From Hemicordylus capensis (Eukaryota; Chordata; Lepidosauria; Squamata; Cordylidae): DNA of 64,000 bases. Under the pieces are notes generated by a model. It ran no database searches. It saw only the letters and a list, made by a program, of their open reading frames with translations, and had not been told where the DNA came from. Shown piece after piece: positions 19,744-29,994 of this stretch; the first letter of the stretch is position 1, and every line of letters starts with the position of its first letter. The position numbers and the translations under genes were made by a program. The stretch is from assembly GCF_027244095.1 (NCBI RefSeq), contig NC_069661.1:12224001-12288000 (forward strand), read 5' to 3'.

Positions 19744-20533
19744 ATTCCCATCACTGAAACTGTCTTATATGTGTGTTTCTCAAAAATAAATGTCAAAACT
19801 AATATTGTCAGGTGAGTTGATCAGAGAGGCAGAGCCCAACTCTTCATAGAACTGGCTAGGAAAAGCCCTGTACACTTCCTGCTCCTGCACATGTTTCTTC
19901 AAAAGCAATTCCTGCTCTTCCCCCACACTGGTAGTTGTATTTTGCCACAGTAAAAATTCAAAGCATCCCCCCCTCTTGCTGCACTATAGTAGATGTGAGG
20001 ATAGGCAAAGCTGTCTTGTTGAAAGAAATGGATAGAACCTTCCATGGTTTGTCGTCTAGTTTCTATGAGGGTGTTCTTTGGTGGGGTGCCTGGGGAACAT
20101 CAACCCTAAGTGTGGCTCTCTGACTATCCAGGCTAGTGTAAAGCTTTGGCCAAAGTTGAATATTCTGTGCACACTCTCTCTGGCACCAGGTGGAGACAAC
20201 CCTTCTTCTCATCATTGAGTGCTGTGCTTTGCCTAACACTGAGAGGCTTCTTTAAGAGTGATAGTCTTCCTGGGCCCTACATCTTCTCAGAAGGCATGCC
20301 CAGACTGGGAAATTAGCCTGTTCCCAGCACCTTCTTGCTAGAGCTCTTAAGAGAGGGCTCTGTCTCTCTTAAAGGGCCCTCTGTCTGGAGGTCAGCACTG
20401 TAGGAGATGGTTCTCACACTGAAGGAGTTTTTCACCAAGGTGGTCTCTACCTGAAACATAGTAAAGATGATAGATTGCACATCTTCAGTTGCAATAGAGG
20501 CTGCCAATAGGTCTCTGGACAAAATACAAAGTG
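19744..20533. other. Ferritin B 3' flank, no further gene seen
   Basis: AATAAA at 19785-19790 marks the former poly(A) site. The rest is unassigned. Confidence 0.35.
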
Positions 20534-20880
20534 CTAGTTATAACTTATAAAGCCCTAAACGGCTTAGGCCCTGGGTATTTAAGAGAGCGTCTTCACAGAG
20601 ATAGGTCTTCTCAGTCGCTAACCTGAGATTGTGGAATGTGCTCCCTGCTGAGATATGATCCTCCCCATATCTGGCAATTTTAAAAAAACACCTGAAAACC
20701 CATCTTTTCGCCCAAGCTTTCTCAGCTTTTTAAAACTATCTGTTTTGATTTTATGGTTGATTTTAAACTGTTGATTTGTTTTAACTTTTATATGTGTTAA
20801 TTGTTTTATCTTAACCATCCAGAGACAAAAGTATGGGCAGTATAGAAGTTTCAATATAATAATAACAACAACAACAACAA
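20534..20880 (+). mobile_element. LINE C-terminal and 3' end (L2/Rex-like)
   Basis: Carries AAAGCCCTAAACGGCTTAGG, TTGTGGAATGTGCTCCCTGC, CATCTTTTCGCCCAAGCTTT and the tail GGGCAGTATAGAAGTTTCAA followed by (AAT)n/(CAA)n. The simple-sequence tail ends where the R4 element begins. Confidence 0.6.
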
Positions 20881-20975
20881 GAAAGCCTTTGATTCGTTGC
20901 CTCACACATGGATACTAAAATGTTTAGAAACAACTGGAGTCAGCAAAAACATTCAGATATTTATATTAAAAAGCA

Positions 20976-22229
20976 ATGAGCATGTGGAATACACAGTTAA
21001 CAATCAATGGTGAGAAACTTGGACAGGTTAGCATTAGAAGAGGCATTTTCCAAGGGGACTCACTATCCCCTCTGTTGTTTGTAATCGCCATGACCCCACT
21101 TTCACAAATACTAAACAAAACAGGCCTCGGATACCAAACATTTAAAACATCAAGTAAAATCAACCATCTGCTGTACATGGACGATCTGAAGTTGTGTGGA
21201 AAGTCCCAGTCAGAAATCGAATCACTGCTAAACGCTGTCCGTATATTCAGTAGCGATATAGCAATGGAGTTTGGACTAGACAAGTGTGCTGCATTAATAA
21301 TGAACAGAGGAAAAATAAGAAAAACAGAAGGAATAGAACTGCCCAATGGAAGCAAGATCAAGAACCTGGAAGAGAAAGAACCTTACAAATACTTGGGCAT
21401 TCTCCAGGCTGATAACATCGCACACACTGAAGTTAAAAGAAAAATTGGAAGTGAATACAGCAGGAGAGTTAGAAAAATCCTCAAGTGCAAACTCAATGGC
21501 GGGAACACCATACAAGCCATAAACACCTGGGCTATACCTGTTATAAGATACACTGCAGGAATAATAGACTGGACCCAGGCAGAGCTAGAGATGATAGATC
21601 GTAAGACCAGGAAAATCATGACCATCAATCATGCTCTGCACCCCCGCAGTGATGTCGATAGGCTATACCTCCCTCGCAGCTCAGGTGGAAGAGGAATGCT
21701 GCAAGTCCATCAAACAGTAGAGGAGGAGAAAAGAGGCCTTGAAGAATATATCAAGGACAGTGAAGAAGATGCACTTCAAATGGTCAATAATGCGAAACTA
21801 TTCAACACCAATAAAAGAAAGCAGGCCTACAAGAAAGAACAAGTCAAGAACCGAACAGAAAAATGGAAAAAGAAGCCACTGCATGGTCAATATTTGCACA
21901 ATATAAGTGGAAAATCAGACATCACCAAGACCTGGCAATGGCTTAAGAATGGCAACTTGAAGAAAGAAGCAGAGGGTTTAATACTGGCTGCACAAGAACA
22001 GGCACTAAGAACAAATGCAATAAAAGCAAAAGTCGAAAAATCAACCACAAACAGCAAGTGCCGCCTTTGTAAAGAAGCAGATGAAACCGTGGACCACCTA
22101 ATCAGCTGTTGTAAAAAGATCACACAGACGGACTACAAACAAAGGCATGAAAAAGGTAGCAGGGATGATACAGTGGAACATCTGCAAAAAATACAAGCTA
22201 CCTGTAGCCAAAAATTGGTGGGACCATAA
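20976..22229 (+). CDS. R4-type LINE reverse transcriptase, C-terminal part
   Basis: A 417-codon open frame with the reverse transcriptase blocks RRGIFQGDSLSPLLF (residues 21-35) and the catalytic YMDD (67-70), then a conserved RYTAGIIDWTQAELEMIDRK region, and a CCHC knuckle (C362, C365, H374, C378). Residues after about 391 are out of frame with the family and the real product continued in the next frame. The N-terminal fingers are missing by 5' truncation. Confidence 0.75.
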   Translation: MSMWNTQLTINGEKLGQVSIRRGIFQGDSLSPLLFVIAMTPLSQILNKTGLGYQTFKTSSKINHLLYMDDLKLCGKSQSEIESLLNAVRIFSSDIAMEFGLDKCAALIMNRGKIRKTEGIELPNGSKIKNLEEKEPYKYLGILQADNIAHTEVKRKIGSEYSRRVRKILKCKLNGGNTIQAINTWAIPVIRYTAGIIDWTQAELEMIDRKTRKIMTINHALHPRSDVDRLYLPRSSGGRGMLQVHQTVEEEKRGLEEYIKDSEEDALQMVNNAKLFNTNKRKQAYKKEQVKNRTEKWKKKPLHGQYLHNISGKSDITKTWQWLKNGNLKKEAEGLILAAQEQALRTNAIKAKVEKSTTNSKCRLCKEADETVDHLISCCKKITQTDYKQRHEKGSRDDTVEHLQKIQATCSQKLVGP

Positions 22230-22623
22230 AATTGAAAAAGTTGAAGAAAATGAAGATGTAAAAATATTATGGGACTTCCGACTACAAACAGACAAACATC
22301 TGCCACACAATACAACAGATATAACTGTAGTCGAGAAGAAAGAAAAACAAGTCAAAATAATTGACATAGCAATACCAGGGGATAGCAGAATAGAAGAAAA
22401 AGAAATAGAAAAAATCACCAAATACAAAGATCTACAAATTGAAATTGAAAGGCTGTGGCAGAAAAAGACCAAAATAATCCCAGTGGGAAATGTCACCCTG
22501 GGTGCAGTTCCAAAAGACCTTGAAGAGCACCTCAACACCATCGGGGCCACAGAAATCACCACCAGCCAATTACAAAAAGCAGCTTTACTGGAAACAGCCT
22601 ATATTCTGCGACGATACCTATAA
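22147..22623 (+). CDS. R4-type LINE restriction-like endonuclease domain
   Basis: A 158-codon frame overlapping the previous one. VAGMIQWNICKKYKLPVAK and KILWDFRLQTDKHLP lead to TDITVVEKKEKQVK and IIDIAIPGDSRIEEKEIEK, matching the PD..K..D pattern of restriction-like endonucleases in R2/R4-type LINEs (here D58, K70, D73; the usual RPD reads TTD). It ends LETAYILRRYL. It belonged to one polyprotein with the upstream frame. Confidence 0.65.
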   Translation: MKKVAGMIQWNICKKYKLPVAKNWWDHKIEKVEENEDVKILWDFRLQTDKHLPHNTTDITVVEKKEKQVKIIDIAIPGDSRIEEKEIEKITKYKDLQIEIERLWQKKTKIIPVGNVTLGAVPKDLEEHLNTIGATEITTSQLQKAALLETAYILRRYL

Positions 22624-22732
22624 CAGCAGCAACAACATTGACAATAAAATTCTGGCATCCCAGGTCCTTGGGAAGGACTCGATGTCTGGATAAAACAAAC
22701 CAGTCAATAACAACTATCTGACTGTGTAAACA

Positions 22733-24689
22733 ATTATAATAATAAAACTTACAGAGCAAGCTGTTGGGCCCAAATCCATCCATCCGTCATGCCCAAATAA
22801 TGAACTCTCATTAGCATCTTGCTGGTTCTTTTTAGGATGGGAGGCCTCAACAGTAACAAGAGAATTTCTGTATATCCATTTGTAGGCAAAGAAACATTAG
22901 CAAGTTTCAAGAACTCTTGGGGCTGACAGTGCCCAGCAAATACTATTATCATATGCTTTTTCACTATCAACAAAAGCTTTTGGTGGTTCATATAACCACT
23001 CTTATTCAAATTTAACAGTCCCAAAATGGTTTCACAATCTAAAAAGAAAACACAAAGACACCAACAATAATTGCTGGGAGGGATGCAATGCTGAGGTGAA
23101 TAGAGATAGTTGTTATCCTGCTCCCAAATACAACCACATCATATTCTACATTTTATGTGACTATAGATGTTGGTATAGCTTAAGGAGAATAGCTTAAGGA
23201 GCATGCTCAGAAAAATAAATAAATTGAGACATTTGTTTTGGTTTCTCTAAAGGCTGAGTAAGTGATTCATAGATTCTATTGTTTATGAACAAAAATCATT
23301 TTTTTTTCAAGATCAGAGAAACACAGCCCCTCATTGTCTGAACATGTTTTGTTCTCTAGGGTCTCTGTCTTCTAAAAATGGATTTTGTTCTTAAACGTAG
23401 TTATAAAACTAAATAGATTTTATCAGCCATGGGTGAAGTAATTCTCTTGCTTAATAGAGTGCAAGCAAGAATCCAAGAAGATTCTCACTTATTTCTGTCC
23501 CTCTCAGTAGTGCTAATTTTCTTCTTCTGAATGAGAGTCATGCTTGGGGGTGGGGGAGTCATTTTGGAAAGCCACCTGTTGTGCTGCAGAAACAAACCCT
23601 CGTGAGAATTTTGGAAAATAAATCCAAGGGTTCCATAGAAATTCATCAGAATTTTTTCTCTCCATATATTCCCCTTGAGAAATTTCAGAGAATATTGGGG
23701 GGCATGTTTTCCAAGTCTATAAATGATACCTGCATATAGATCTTTACCTGTGTTCACTGCACACAGATTGTACATGTGCTGAACATGTGTGAATGATGAT
23801 ACATGTATACATTGTACACAGGTTATAAATGCATTGAACATAGCATGTGGATAGGGCATTAGGAGGCCCTTGGTCCAGTTATCAGGGCTTATACGAACCC
23901 CATCTGTGTATATACATCACAGCTAGAGAGAGATCAGATGGCAGGACTGTTTGCCTGCTAACTACACAGAACACAGTTAAGAGATTTCACAAGAAGAGAT
24001 GGTACACTGGCCAAATGAATCTGCCCAATTATAAAATACTACCTGGAGATGTCTGCTAGAGATGATGATGTTTAGAGAGTTGACAATGATATGATAGAAG
24101 TATTGCTATCTGAGAATATGCTATTTAATTCTTTTCACAGGTTTTGCTGCAAACCTGTTTATCATCTGATCATGCAACAACCGAAATGGGGGAAAGAAAT
24201 CTTTATTGCCCATAGTTGTAATCTAATTTGTCTTGCCTAGGATGACAAGAAATAACCCATCACAACTCAGCTTGGCTAACAAACAGCACTGAAATAAAAT
24301 CTGGGATAGTATTGAGATTCGTGAAATAACAAATTTGAACCTGAAGTTAGTGGGTTTTTCAGACAAAACACCAGTGCCACTCAGACAAGGAAATCAAGCC
24401 TAATTGTCTTGGATATTGTTTTTTTAATCTAGCAGTTTGGTGAGCAATCAATTCCAGCTTGAAATACTGAATATAAATGAGGATGTTTCAGGTCCCACCA
24501 GTGTTTTCAAGCTGGTTTTAATTTTGAATGTGGGCATCAAATAGAGATTAACACCAACAATTTGGGGTTAATTAGAATTGTGGGCCTGACACCCCTTAGT
24601 TTTACATTTTACAAAAATAAAGAACAGAACAAAAATAATCAGAAAGCACAATGGACATGAACAGGAAAAGAATGAAAACAGGAAGGCAA
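22733..24689. other. AT-rich, no gene seen
   Basis: No exon of ferritin is convincing here. A GTACA-rich block near 23740-23850 is shared with 3500-3600 and 28690-28870. Confidence 0.3.
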
Positions 24690-25175
24690 TTAGTACTGCA
24701 GCTGGGAATGATGGGAGTTGTAGTTCAACAACAGCTGAGCCAAGGTTGCCTACCACTGCTGTAGGGTATAGTACAGGGCTGCTCAACTTTGGCCCGCCTG
24801 CAGATATTGGCCTACAACTCCCATAATTCCTGGCTACTGGGCACTGTGGCTTGGGATTATGGGAGTTGTAGACGTAGTGCAAAAACAGCTGGAAGGCTGA
24901 AGTTGAGCAGGCCTGGCATAGCAGATATTCCCAAGCTTGGGTCCCCAGATGTTACTGGACTACAACTCCCATAGTTGAATGGATGGTGGGAATTATAGTT
25001 CAACAACAACTGGAGAGTCAAGGCCTACCCTTGTCCTACAGCTGCTCAACCTTGGCCCTCCTGCAGATGTTGGCCTACAACTCCCATCATCCCTGACTAC
25101 TGGACACTGTGGCTGGGGATGCTGGGAACTGTAATCCAAAAACAGCTGGAGGGCTGAAGTTGAGCAGCCCTGCCC
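24690..25175. mobile_element. Cluster of four fold-back elements
   Basis: One arm at about 24700-24755, a full element at 24775-24915, a shorter one at 24930-25020 and another full one at 25035-25175. They share ACTACAACTCCCAT and ATGGGAGTTGTAG arms and differ in their outer ends (GCTGCTCAACTTTGGCC type). Confidence 0.75.
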
Positions 25176-25293
25176 TACAGAATGAAACTGCCTCAAGAAA
25201 AAGAAACTCACCATGTTTCTTAAAAAGAAAATTAGGAACTGCATGTTGGTATGCAATTTTTATTGATGCATTCAGCATGCATGGCTATTAATT

Positions 25294-26148
25294 AACATAA
25301 GAACAGCCCTGCTGGATCAGTCACAAGGCCCATCTAGTCCAGCATCCTGTTTCACACAGTGACCCACCAGATGCCTCTGGGGAGCCCATAGGCAAGAGAT
25401 ATGTGCATGCCCTCTCTCCTGCGGTTGCTCCCCTGCAGCTGGTATTGTGAGGCACCATGCCTCTGAGGCTGGAGGTGGCCCACAGCCACCAGACTAGTAG
25501 CCATGGATAGACCCGTCCTCCATGAATCTGTCTAAGCCCCCTTTAAAGCCATCCAAGCTGGTGGCCATCACCACATCCCAGGGCAAAGAATTCCATAGAT
25601 TAATTATGTGCTGTGTGAAAAAGTACATCCTCTTGTCGGTCCTAAATTTCCCAACCTTCAGTTTCATGAGGTGACCCCTGGTTCTAGTGTTGTGAGAGAG
25701 GGAGAAAAATTTCTCTCAGTCCACCCTCTCCACTCCATGCATAATTTTATACACCAAAATCATGTCTCCTAGCAGTCGCCTCTTTTCCAAAGTAAAGAAC
25801 ACCAGATGCAGTAGCCTAGTGTCATAATGAAGCTGCTCCAGGCCCCTGATCATCTTGGTTGCCCTCTTCTGCACCTTTTCCAGTTCTACAATGTCCTTAA
25901 GATATGGTGACCAAAACTATACACTGTACTCCAGATGTGACTGCACCATAAATTTGTATGAGGGCACACAATATAGGCATTTTTATTTTCAATCCCCTTC
26001 CTAATTATACCTAGCATGGAACTGGCCTTTTTCACAGATGCCGCACACTGAGTCAACACTTTCAATGAGCTGCCCACCATGACCCCAAGATCTCTCTCCT
26101 GGTCAGTCACCGACAACTCAGATCCCATCAGCATAGATGTGAAGTTGG
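25294..26148 (-). mobile_element. CR1-clade LINE, C-terminal part and 3' end
   Basis: Reverse complement of the same CR1 as at 1-1670. It starts at low coordinates with CATAAGAACAGCCCTGCTGG and reaches SELSVTDQERDLGVMVGSSL at its inner end, which stops at a G10 run near 26149. Degraded. Confidence 0.85.
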
Positions 26149-26837
26149 GGGGGGGGGGGTTTGCTATCATTATCATGAGTGCATTCTAATTATCAGAAAT
26201 GAAGTCTGCTGATGTTCAGACACCCTTTCCTCCAGCAGATCTCATAAGGTCTGGACACTGATAGGTGCATAGATAAGGGAAATAAGTTTGCATAAGCATT
26301 TTAAAGCATGATCTACCATTTAGCTTCCCATATTCCCACACAGCAATGAGCTTGCTCACAGTACCTGAATCTGGGATTCTTGAGGGGCCTGGTCGACTCA
26401 CTTTACTTTTCACACTGTTATTAGTCATTTTTAACATCAGCGAACATAATGCAACTTTTGCCTGACTTGAATTTTTGAACTGTGCCTATGTATTTTTGGA
26501 ACTGCACATTTTTCCTGGACTTACACATTTTACATCTGGGTGCACATTAAAATAACAACATTGCTTTGTGACCTTAATTTACACATTTTTTCAATAGCTC
26601 CCCAGAGAGAGCACCAACACGAAGAAATGCACTCAGTCTATGCATGGTTAGATTCCCCACCCCACCCCTGAATGTATTTCTTCTCATTGGTGCTGTTTGG
26701 GTGAACTCAGATTCTCCTGACAAACTTCTCCAAAGAGAAAATAATTTATTTTGGAGGTGGAGCAGGTCATCTGAGGCCTTGATTGGTGGATGGATTCTTC
26801 AGCAACACATTGAGAGTCTGGTTGATCTTTCCCTCCC
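26149..26837. other. No gene seen
   Basis: G10 homopolymer at about 26148-26158, then unassigned AT-rich sequence. Confidence 0.3.
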
Positions 26838-27147
26838 CCATAGGGACATAGGAAGCTGCCTGGTACCAAGCCAGACTATTGGTCCATCTAGCTCACTATT
26901 ATCTACACTGACTGGCAGCAGATCTCTGAGGTTCCAGGCAAGAGTCTTTCCCAGCCCTTCCTGGGGATGCTGCCAGGTAATGAACCTGGAACATTCTGCA
27001 TGCAAGTAGATGCTCTACCACTGAGCTACAGCCACACCCCCTAAGGGGATTATCTTACAGCAGACAATGCTCCATGTAGTCACCAATGCAAGTCAGGGTA
27101 GACTCTGCTTAGCAATTCATGCTCACTACTACAAGACCAGCCCTCCT
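26838..27147 (-). mobile_element. 5S/tRNA chimeric SINE, full length
   Basis: In its own orientation (right to left): head GGGCTGGTCTTGTAGTAGTG; 5S rRNA-like block GCTAAGCAGAGTCTACCCTG (about 27078-27113 with its continuation); linker; a complete tRNA-like segment with A box TAGCTCAGTGG (27018-27028) and B box GGTTCATTACC (26976-26986); then the CR1-like tail ending GGCAGCTTCCTATG (26841-26970). This copy shows that the 5S head and the tRNA body belong to one element. Confidence 0.85.
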
Positions 27148-27224
27148 CATTCCTCCCTATTGCCCCCTAAAAATTCCCTTCTCCATCTTATCTTAAATAA
27201 ACAAGAGACCAGTGTGCCTCAGAG

Positions 27225-27345
27225 GGCAAGGGGTCCCCAACTGTTGCTGGACTACAACTCCCATCATCCCCATCCTTTGCCCATTGTGGTTGGGGATGAA
27301 GGGAGTTGTAGTCTCCAACATTTGGGGTCCCACAGTTGAGAAAAC
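27225..27345. mobile_element. Fold-back element
   Basis: GGGGTCCCCAACTGTTGCTG...ACTACAACTCCCATCATCCC on the left pairs with GGGATGAAGGGAGTTGTAGT...TTTGGGGTCCCACAGTTGAG on the right. Confidence 0.75.
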
Positions 27346-27454
27346 CTGCCCTAGGGATTTGCCAAGTCCCTAAAAAAGATAGACAAGATGGACTGACTAA
27401 AGAAAAAGTTTCCCAAGTAAATTGCTGTTTCTCATACAGCTATTAAAGCCAAGG

Positions 27455-27500
27455 CAGTATGGTGTAGTGGTTAGAGTGTTAGATGATGCGCTGGAGGCCC
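27455..27500 (+). mobile_element. tRNA-type SINE head fragment
   Basis: TATGGTGTAGTGGTTAGAGT is an A-box-like head of the kind found in tRNA-derived squamate SINEs. The remainder is not recognisable. Confidence 0.4.
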
Positions 27501-27784
27501 AGGTGAGCTGGCTGATGATACTTGTAAACTTGTGGAGGGGGAATCCTGGGGGAGAACTTGAGTCCTGCTGCTGTCCTCCAAAGTTTATGCCCATGGCTAT
27601 GCATGCTTACTCAGGAGTAAGTTCCATTAAGCTCAATTATGATGGCCCTCAGGTAAGCGTACATCAGATTTCAAACTGAACGTGTCCAATTATTTACCTT
27701 CAAGCATTTCTGTAAATCAGAGTTTAGGATGGAGGACCTTAAATCAAAAACACACATATATATAGCTGAACAGACTCCTTTAAG

Positions 27785-27927
27785 CAGGGCTGTCCTTAGG
27801 GAGCCCTGGCAGGGTGCACAGCCTGGGGCAAATCAACACGTACAGGACCCCCTTCTAGTTAATTTTAATGGAAAAGAACAGGGCCCAGGGCGCTTGCCCT
27901 GCTTGCCCTGCCCTAAGGACAGCCCTG
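27785..27927. mobile_element. Small hAT-type non-autonomous transposon (143 bp)
   Basis: Perfect 17-bp terminal inverted repeats CAGGGCTGTCCTTAGGG / CCCTAAGGACAGCCCTG, flanked by an 8-bp target duplication with one difference (CCTTTAAG at 27777-27784, CATTTAAG at 27928-27935). End sequence and duplication length are those of hAT elements. No coding capacity. Confidence 0.85.
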
Positions 27928-28068
27928 CATTTAAGGCAGAAAAATAATTGCCACCTACCTGCACCCCGCCCCCCAAAAAAGCTGCACTGCAATTACAAGC
28001 CATTCTCTAAGGAAGTTTATCCCTTTCTGTTAGGAGAGATATTATGGCAGCAGGAAATGCCATGCAGT

Positions 28069-28200
28069 TGAGTCATCCTCCCACACTCCAAGATGATTGG
28101 TGGGTTGGGAAGGAAGAGACCATTCATTGGGCAACACAGCTGCTAATTACAAATTTGCCTCTCCCCCACTACTATATTAATGCTATGATGGGGAGCAGGT
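28069..28200 (+). promoter_or_regulatory. Ferritin-type promoter (AP-1-like site and CCAAT boxes)
   Basis: TGAGTCA at 28069-28075 fits an AP-1/NF-E2-type site; ATTGG at 28096-28100 and 28136-28140 are inverted CCAAT boxes; a degenerate third (CTAAT, near 28153) aligns with the CCAAT of the ferritin B promoter. The block lies 65-200 bp 5' of the exon 1-like sequence at 28265. Homology to 16303-16380 is visible through CATTGGG and ACAAATTT. Confidence 0.45.
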
Positions 28201-28264
28201 TTTATGTAGCTAGAACAGAGCAAAGATGTTGTGTTTTGATCATATCAATTATTACAGGATAATG

Positions 28265-28339
28265 ATGGATGCTCAGGACCAGCAGAACAGCCAAGAGGTG
28301 AATCTGGAGATGTCTGCCAAAGATGTGCCTTTGCCCTTG
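28265..28339 (+). pseudogene. Orphan ferritin first exon
   Basis: ATG (28265; a second ATG at 28262) opens MDAQDQQNSQEVNLEMSAK then DVPLPL, ending at donor GTAAGT (28340). It aligns with ferritin exon 1 of copies B and C (MANLELNASYVYLSL, same donor GTAAGTTGCT as B). It is 75 nt, a 27-nt in-frame loss compared with 102. Glu27 is kept, but Tyr34 is Pro and two prolines break helix A. No exon 2-4 of its own follows before copy C. It may be a dead partial duplicate, or a leftover first exon upstream of copy C. Confidence 0.65.
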
Positions 28340-28401
28340 GTAAGTTGCTGTTTCCTATTTCATATAGCAAGAGGTGAGAAAGCTGGCTGTGGTTTAATTG
28401 T

Positions 28402-28632
28402 GCATTTATTTATTCTTATTTTTACATGTATATCCTGCTCTTCCTCCAAGGAGCCTAGAGTAGTGTGCATGGTTATGTTGATCCCCCAGAACAGCCCTTT
28501 GAGGTAGACTAGGCTGAGAGAGCAGTGACTGGCCCAGAGTTATCCAGTGAGATTCATGGTTGAATGAGGAGTTGAACTTGAGTCTCCCTGGTGCTAGTCT
28601 AATGATTACTCTATGCTGGCTTTCTGAGTTTC
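28402..28632 (-). mobile_element. tRNA-headed SINE (family of 6130-6280)
   Basis: Reverse complement shows the tRNA-like head, then GGGCCAGTCACTGCTCTCTC, then CTTGGAGGAAGAGCAGGATA and an AT-rich tail. Inserted just 3' of the orphan ferritin exon. Confidence 0.65.
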
Positions 28633-28639
28633 TATAGTA

Positions 28640-29285
28640 GTCTGGCTGTGAATGATTTACTCACTAGAGCCTGATCCAGACCTTAGGTTGTACACATATA
28701 TCTGTACATGTGTGTTGTGAGAACTGTACCTGTGTTCATTTTCAAAGTGAACCTGGATATATGCCCTTCAAATGCCTGGTACTTCTATATCTGTGTTCAG
28801 CAGAACATGTGCATGACTGTGTACAGATCTGCATTTGTGTGCAGTGTGTACTTGTTGTACAAGTGTTGAACATAATGTGACTGGGCCCCATGTTTTGAAG
28901 GAGTGGGGGAAGGGGTTTCCAGGAGAAACCAGTGGAAGAGGTTCCTGGAGCGTAAAAAGGCTGGAGTGGACCTTGGGACAAAAAGAGAAGATGAACCCCT
29001 GCTCTCTTCCAGAGAGACATAAAGGAAGAGCAAGCACTCACCTGGCTGGTGACAGCCCCCCCCCCCCGGCCACACACACAATCAATCGTAGCCAAACTGG
29101 CCCAAAAGCTGGCCTCCTTGTTCCCTTCAAGACTAAGGCCTAAGTCCTCCTGTTAAGAACGTTGAGCTCAAGTGGGAGGGAGTTGGGGTGCAGAAATGGT
29201 ACAGATGCTCTTGATACCCCAGTTCTGTGGCAGCATTGCTCCTAGGGGTAACTGCCAGTCTTTTCTCCCAGAAGCCCCTGGAAAC
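28640..29285. other. No gene seen
   Basis: GTACA-rich repeat block at 28690-28870. A C10 run near 29058. Incidental frames on both strands. Confidence 0.3.
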
Positions 29286-29288
29286 AAC

Positions 29289-29525
29289 ACATTATTGAAA
29301 GGAAAAAGGAAATGCTGTGCCGTTGCATCAGTGTCGACTCCTGGCACCCACCGAGCCCTGTGGTTGTCTTTGGTAGAATACAGGAGGGGTTGACCATTAT
29401 CTCCTCCAGCACAGTATGAGATGATGCCTTTCGGCATCTTCCTATATCGCTGCTGCTCGATATAGGAGTTTCTCATATTCTGGGAAACACACCAGTTGAG
29501 ATTCAAATCAACAACCTCCTACTCT
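29289..29525 (-). mobile_element. Sauria-type SINE (Bov-B-like tail)
   Basis: Reverse complement ends with GTCGACACTGATGCAACGGC and contains CACAGGGCTCGGTGGGTGCC, GATGATGGTCAACC-like and GCATCATCTCATACTGTGCT phrases, as at 30735-31008. The tail resembles the Bov-B LINE 3' end. Confidence 0.7.
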
Positions 29526-29635
29526 CTTACTACATAATTACAGTGTTTATTCCCAGGGGACTCCTGGGGTGGGAATGGCAGCTGTCCAAAGCGGGAGACA
29601 CACTGTGTTTAATCCCCCCCCCATCTTGCTGCCTG

Positions 29636-29710
29636 CAAATTTATTATTTTTTATTTATTTTATTTTATTTTTACATTTCTATACCGCCTTTTGATAAAAA
29701 AAACCCCAAG
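29636..29710 (-). repeat. AT-rich LINE/SINE 3' tail fragment
   Basis: TTTATTATTTTTTATTTATT followed by TTCTATACCGCCTTTTGA is the reverse complement of the CGGTATAGAAAT...TAAATAAA 3' end seen in other repeats here. Confidence 0.5.
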
Positions 29711-29994
29711 GTGGGGTTCTGTAATAAGATTATGTAATAAGATGCAGGGGGTAACATTTTGACACTTCCTTCCCTGTACTTCTTTCTTTATATAAATATC
29801 TATATCTTACTTTAATCTGGGGGGAAATGTTACCTGGTTTCTAAATGACATTAAGTGACACAGATCTGATCCTCCAGCACAGGCAGTGCCACAGTCCAGG
29901 GAGGCTGCAATGGGGATGACTCTCTTCCACATTTCCATTCATCTTGCCTCCAGCAATAGCAGAAATGAAGCTATAGTGCATGAGTCAGTACAGG

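Larger units (their letters stand above)
20879..22732 (+). mobile_element. R4-type LINE, 5' truncated
   Basis: A non-LTR element with reverse transcriptase followed by a CCHC knuckle and a restriction-like endonuclease domain, the R4-clade order. It begins inside the reverse transcriptase at KKAFDSLPHTW and ends after the 3' phrase ACTGTGTAAACAA. It sits in an (AAT)n tract: 5' flank AATATAATAATAACAA and 3' flank TTATAATAATAAAA. Two frame shifts are visible (about 20972, before SMWNTQ, and about 22150, between the zinc knuckle and the endonuclease). Pieces of the same family are at 61188-62192. Confidence 0.75.

Noticed and set aside
24041-24075. CCTGGAGATGTCTGCTAGAGATGATG resembles the orphan ferritin first exon
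   Set aside because: The match is about 20 bases with no donor, no upstream homology and stops in the ferritin frame; probably chance.
26972-27035. Functional tRNA gene
   Set aside because: The A and B boxes are part of the chimeric SINE, flanked by its 5S head and CR1-like tail.
27073-27125. 5S rRNA gene
   Set aside because: Only part of 5S is present and it recurs as the head of every copy of the SINE.
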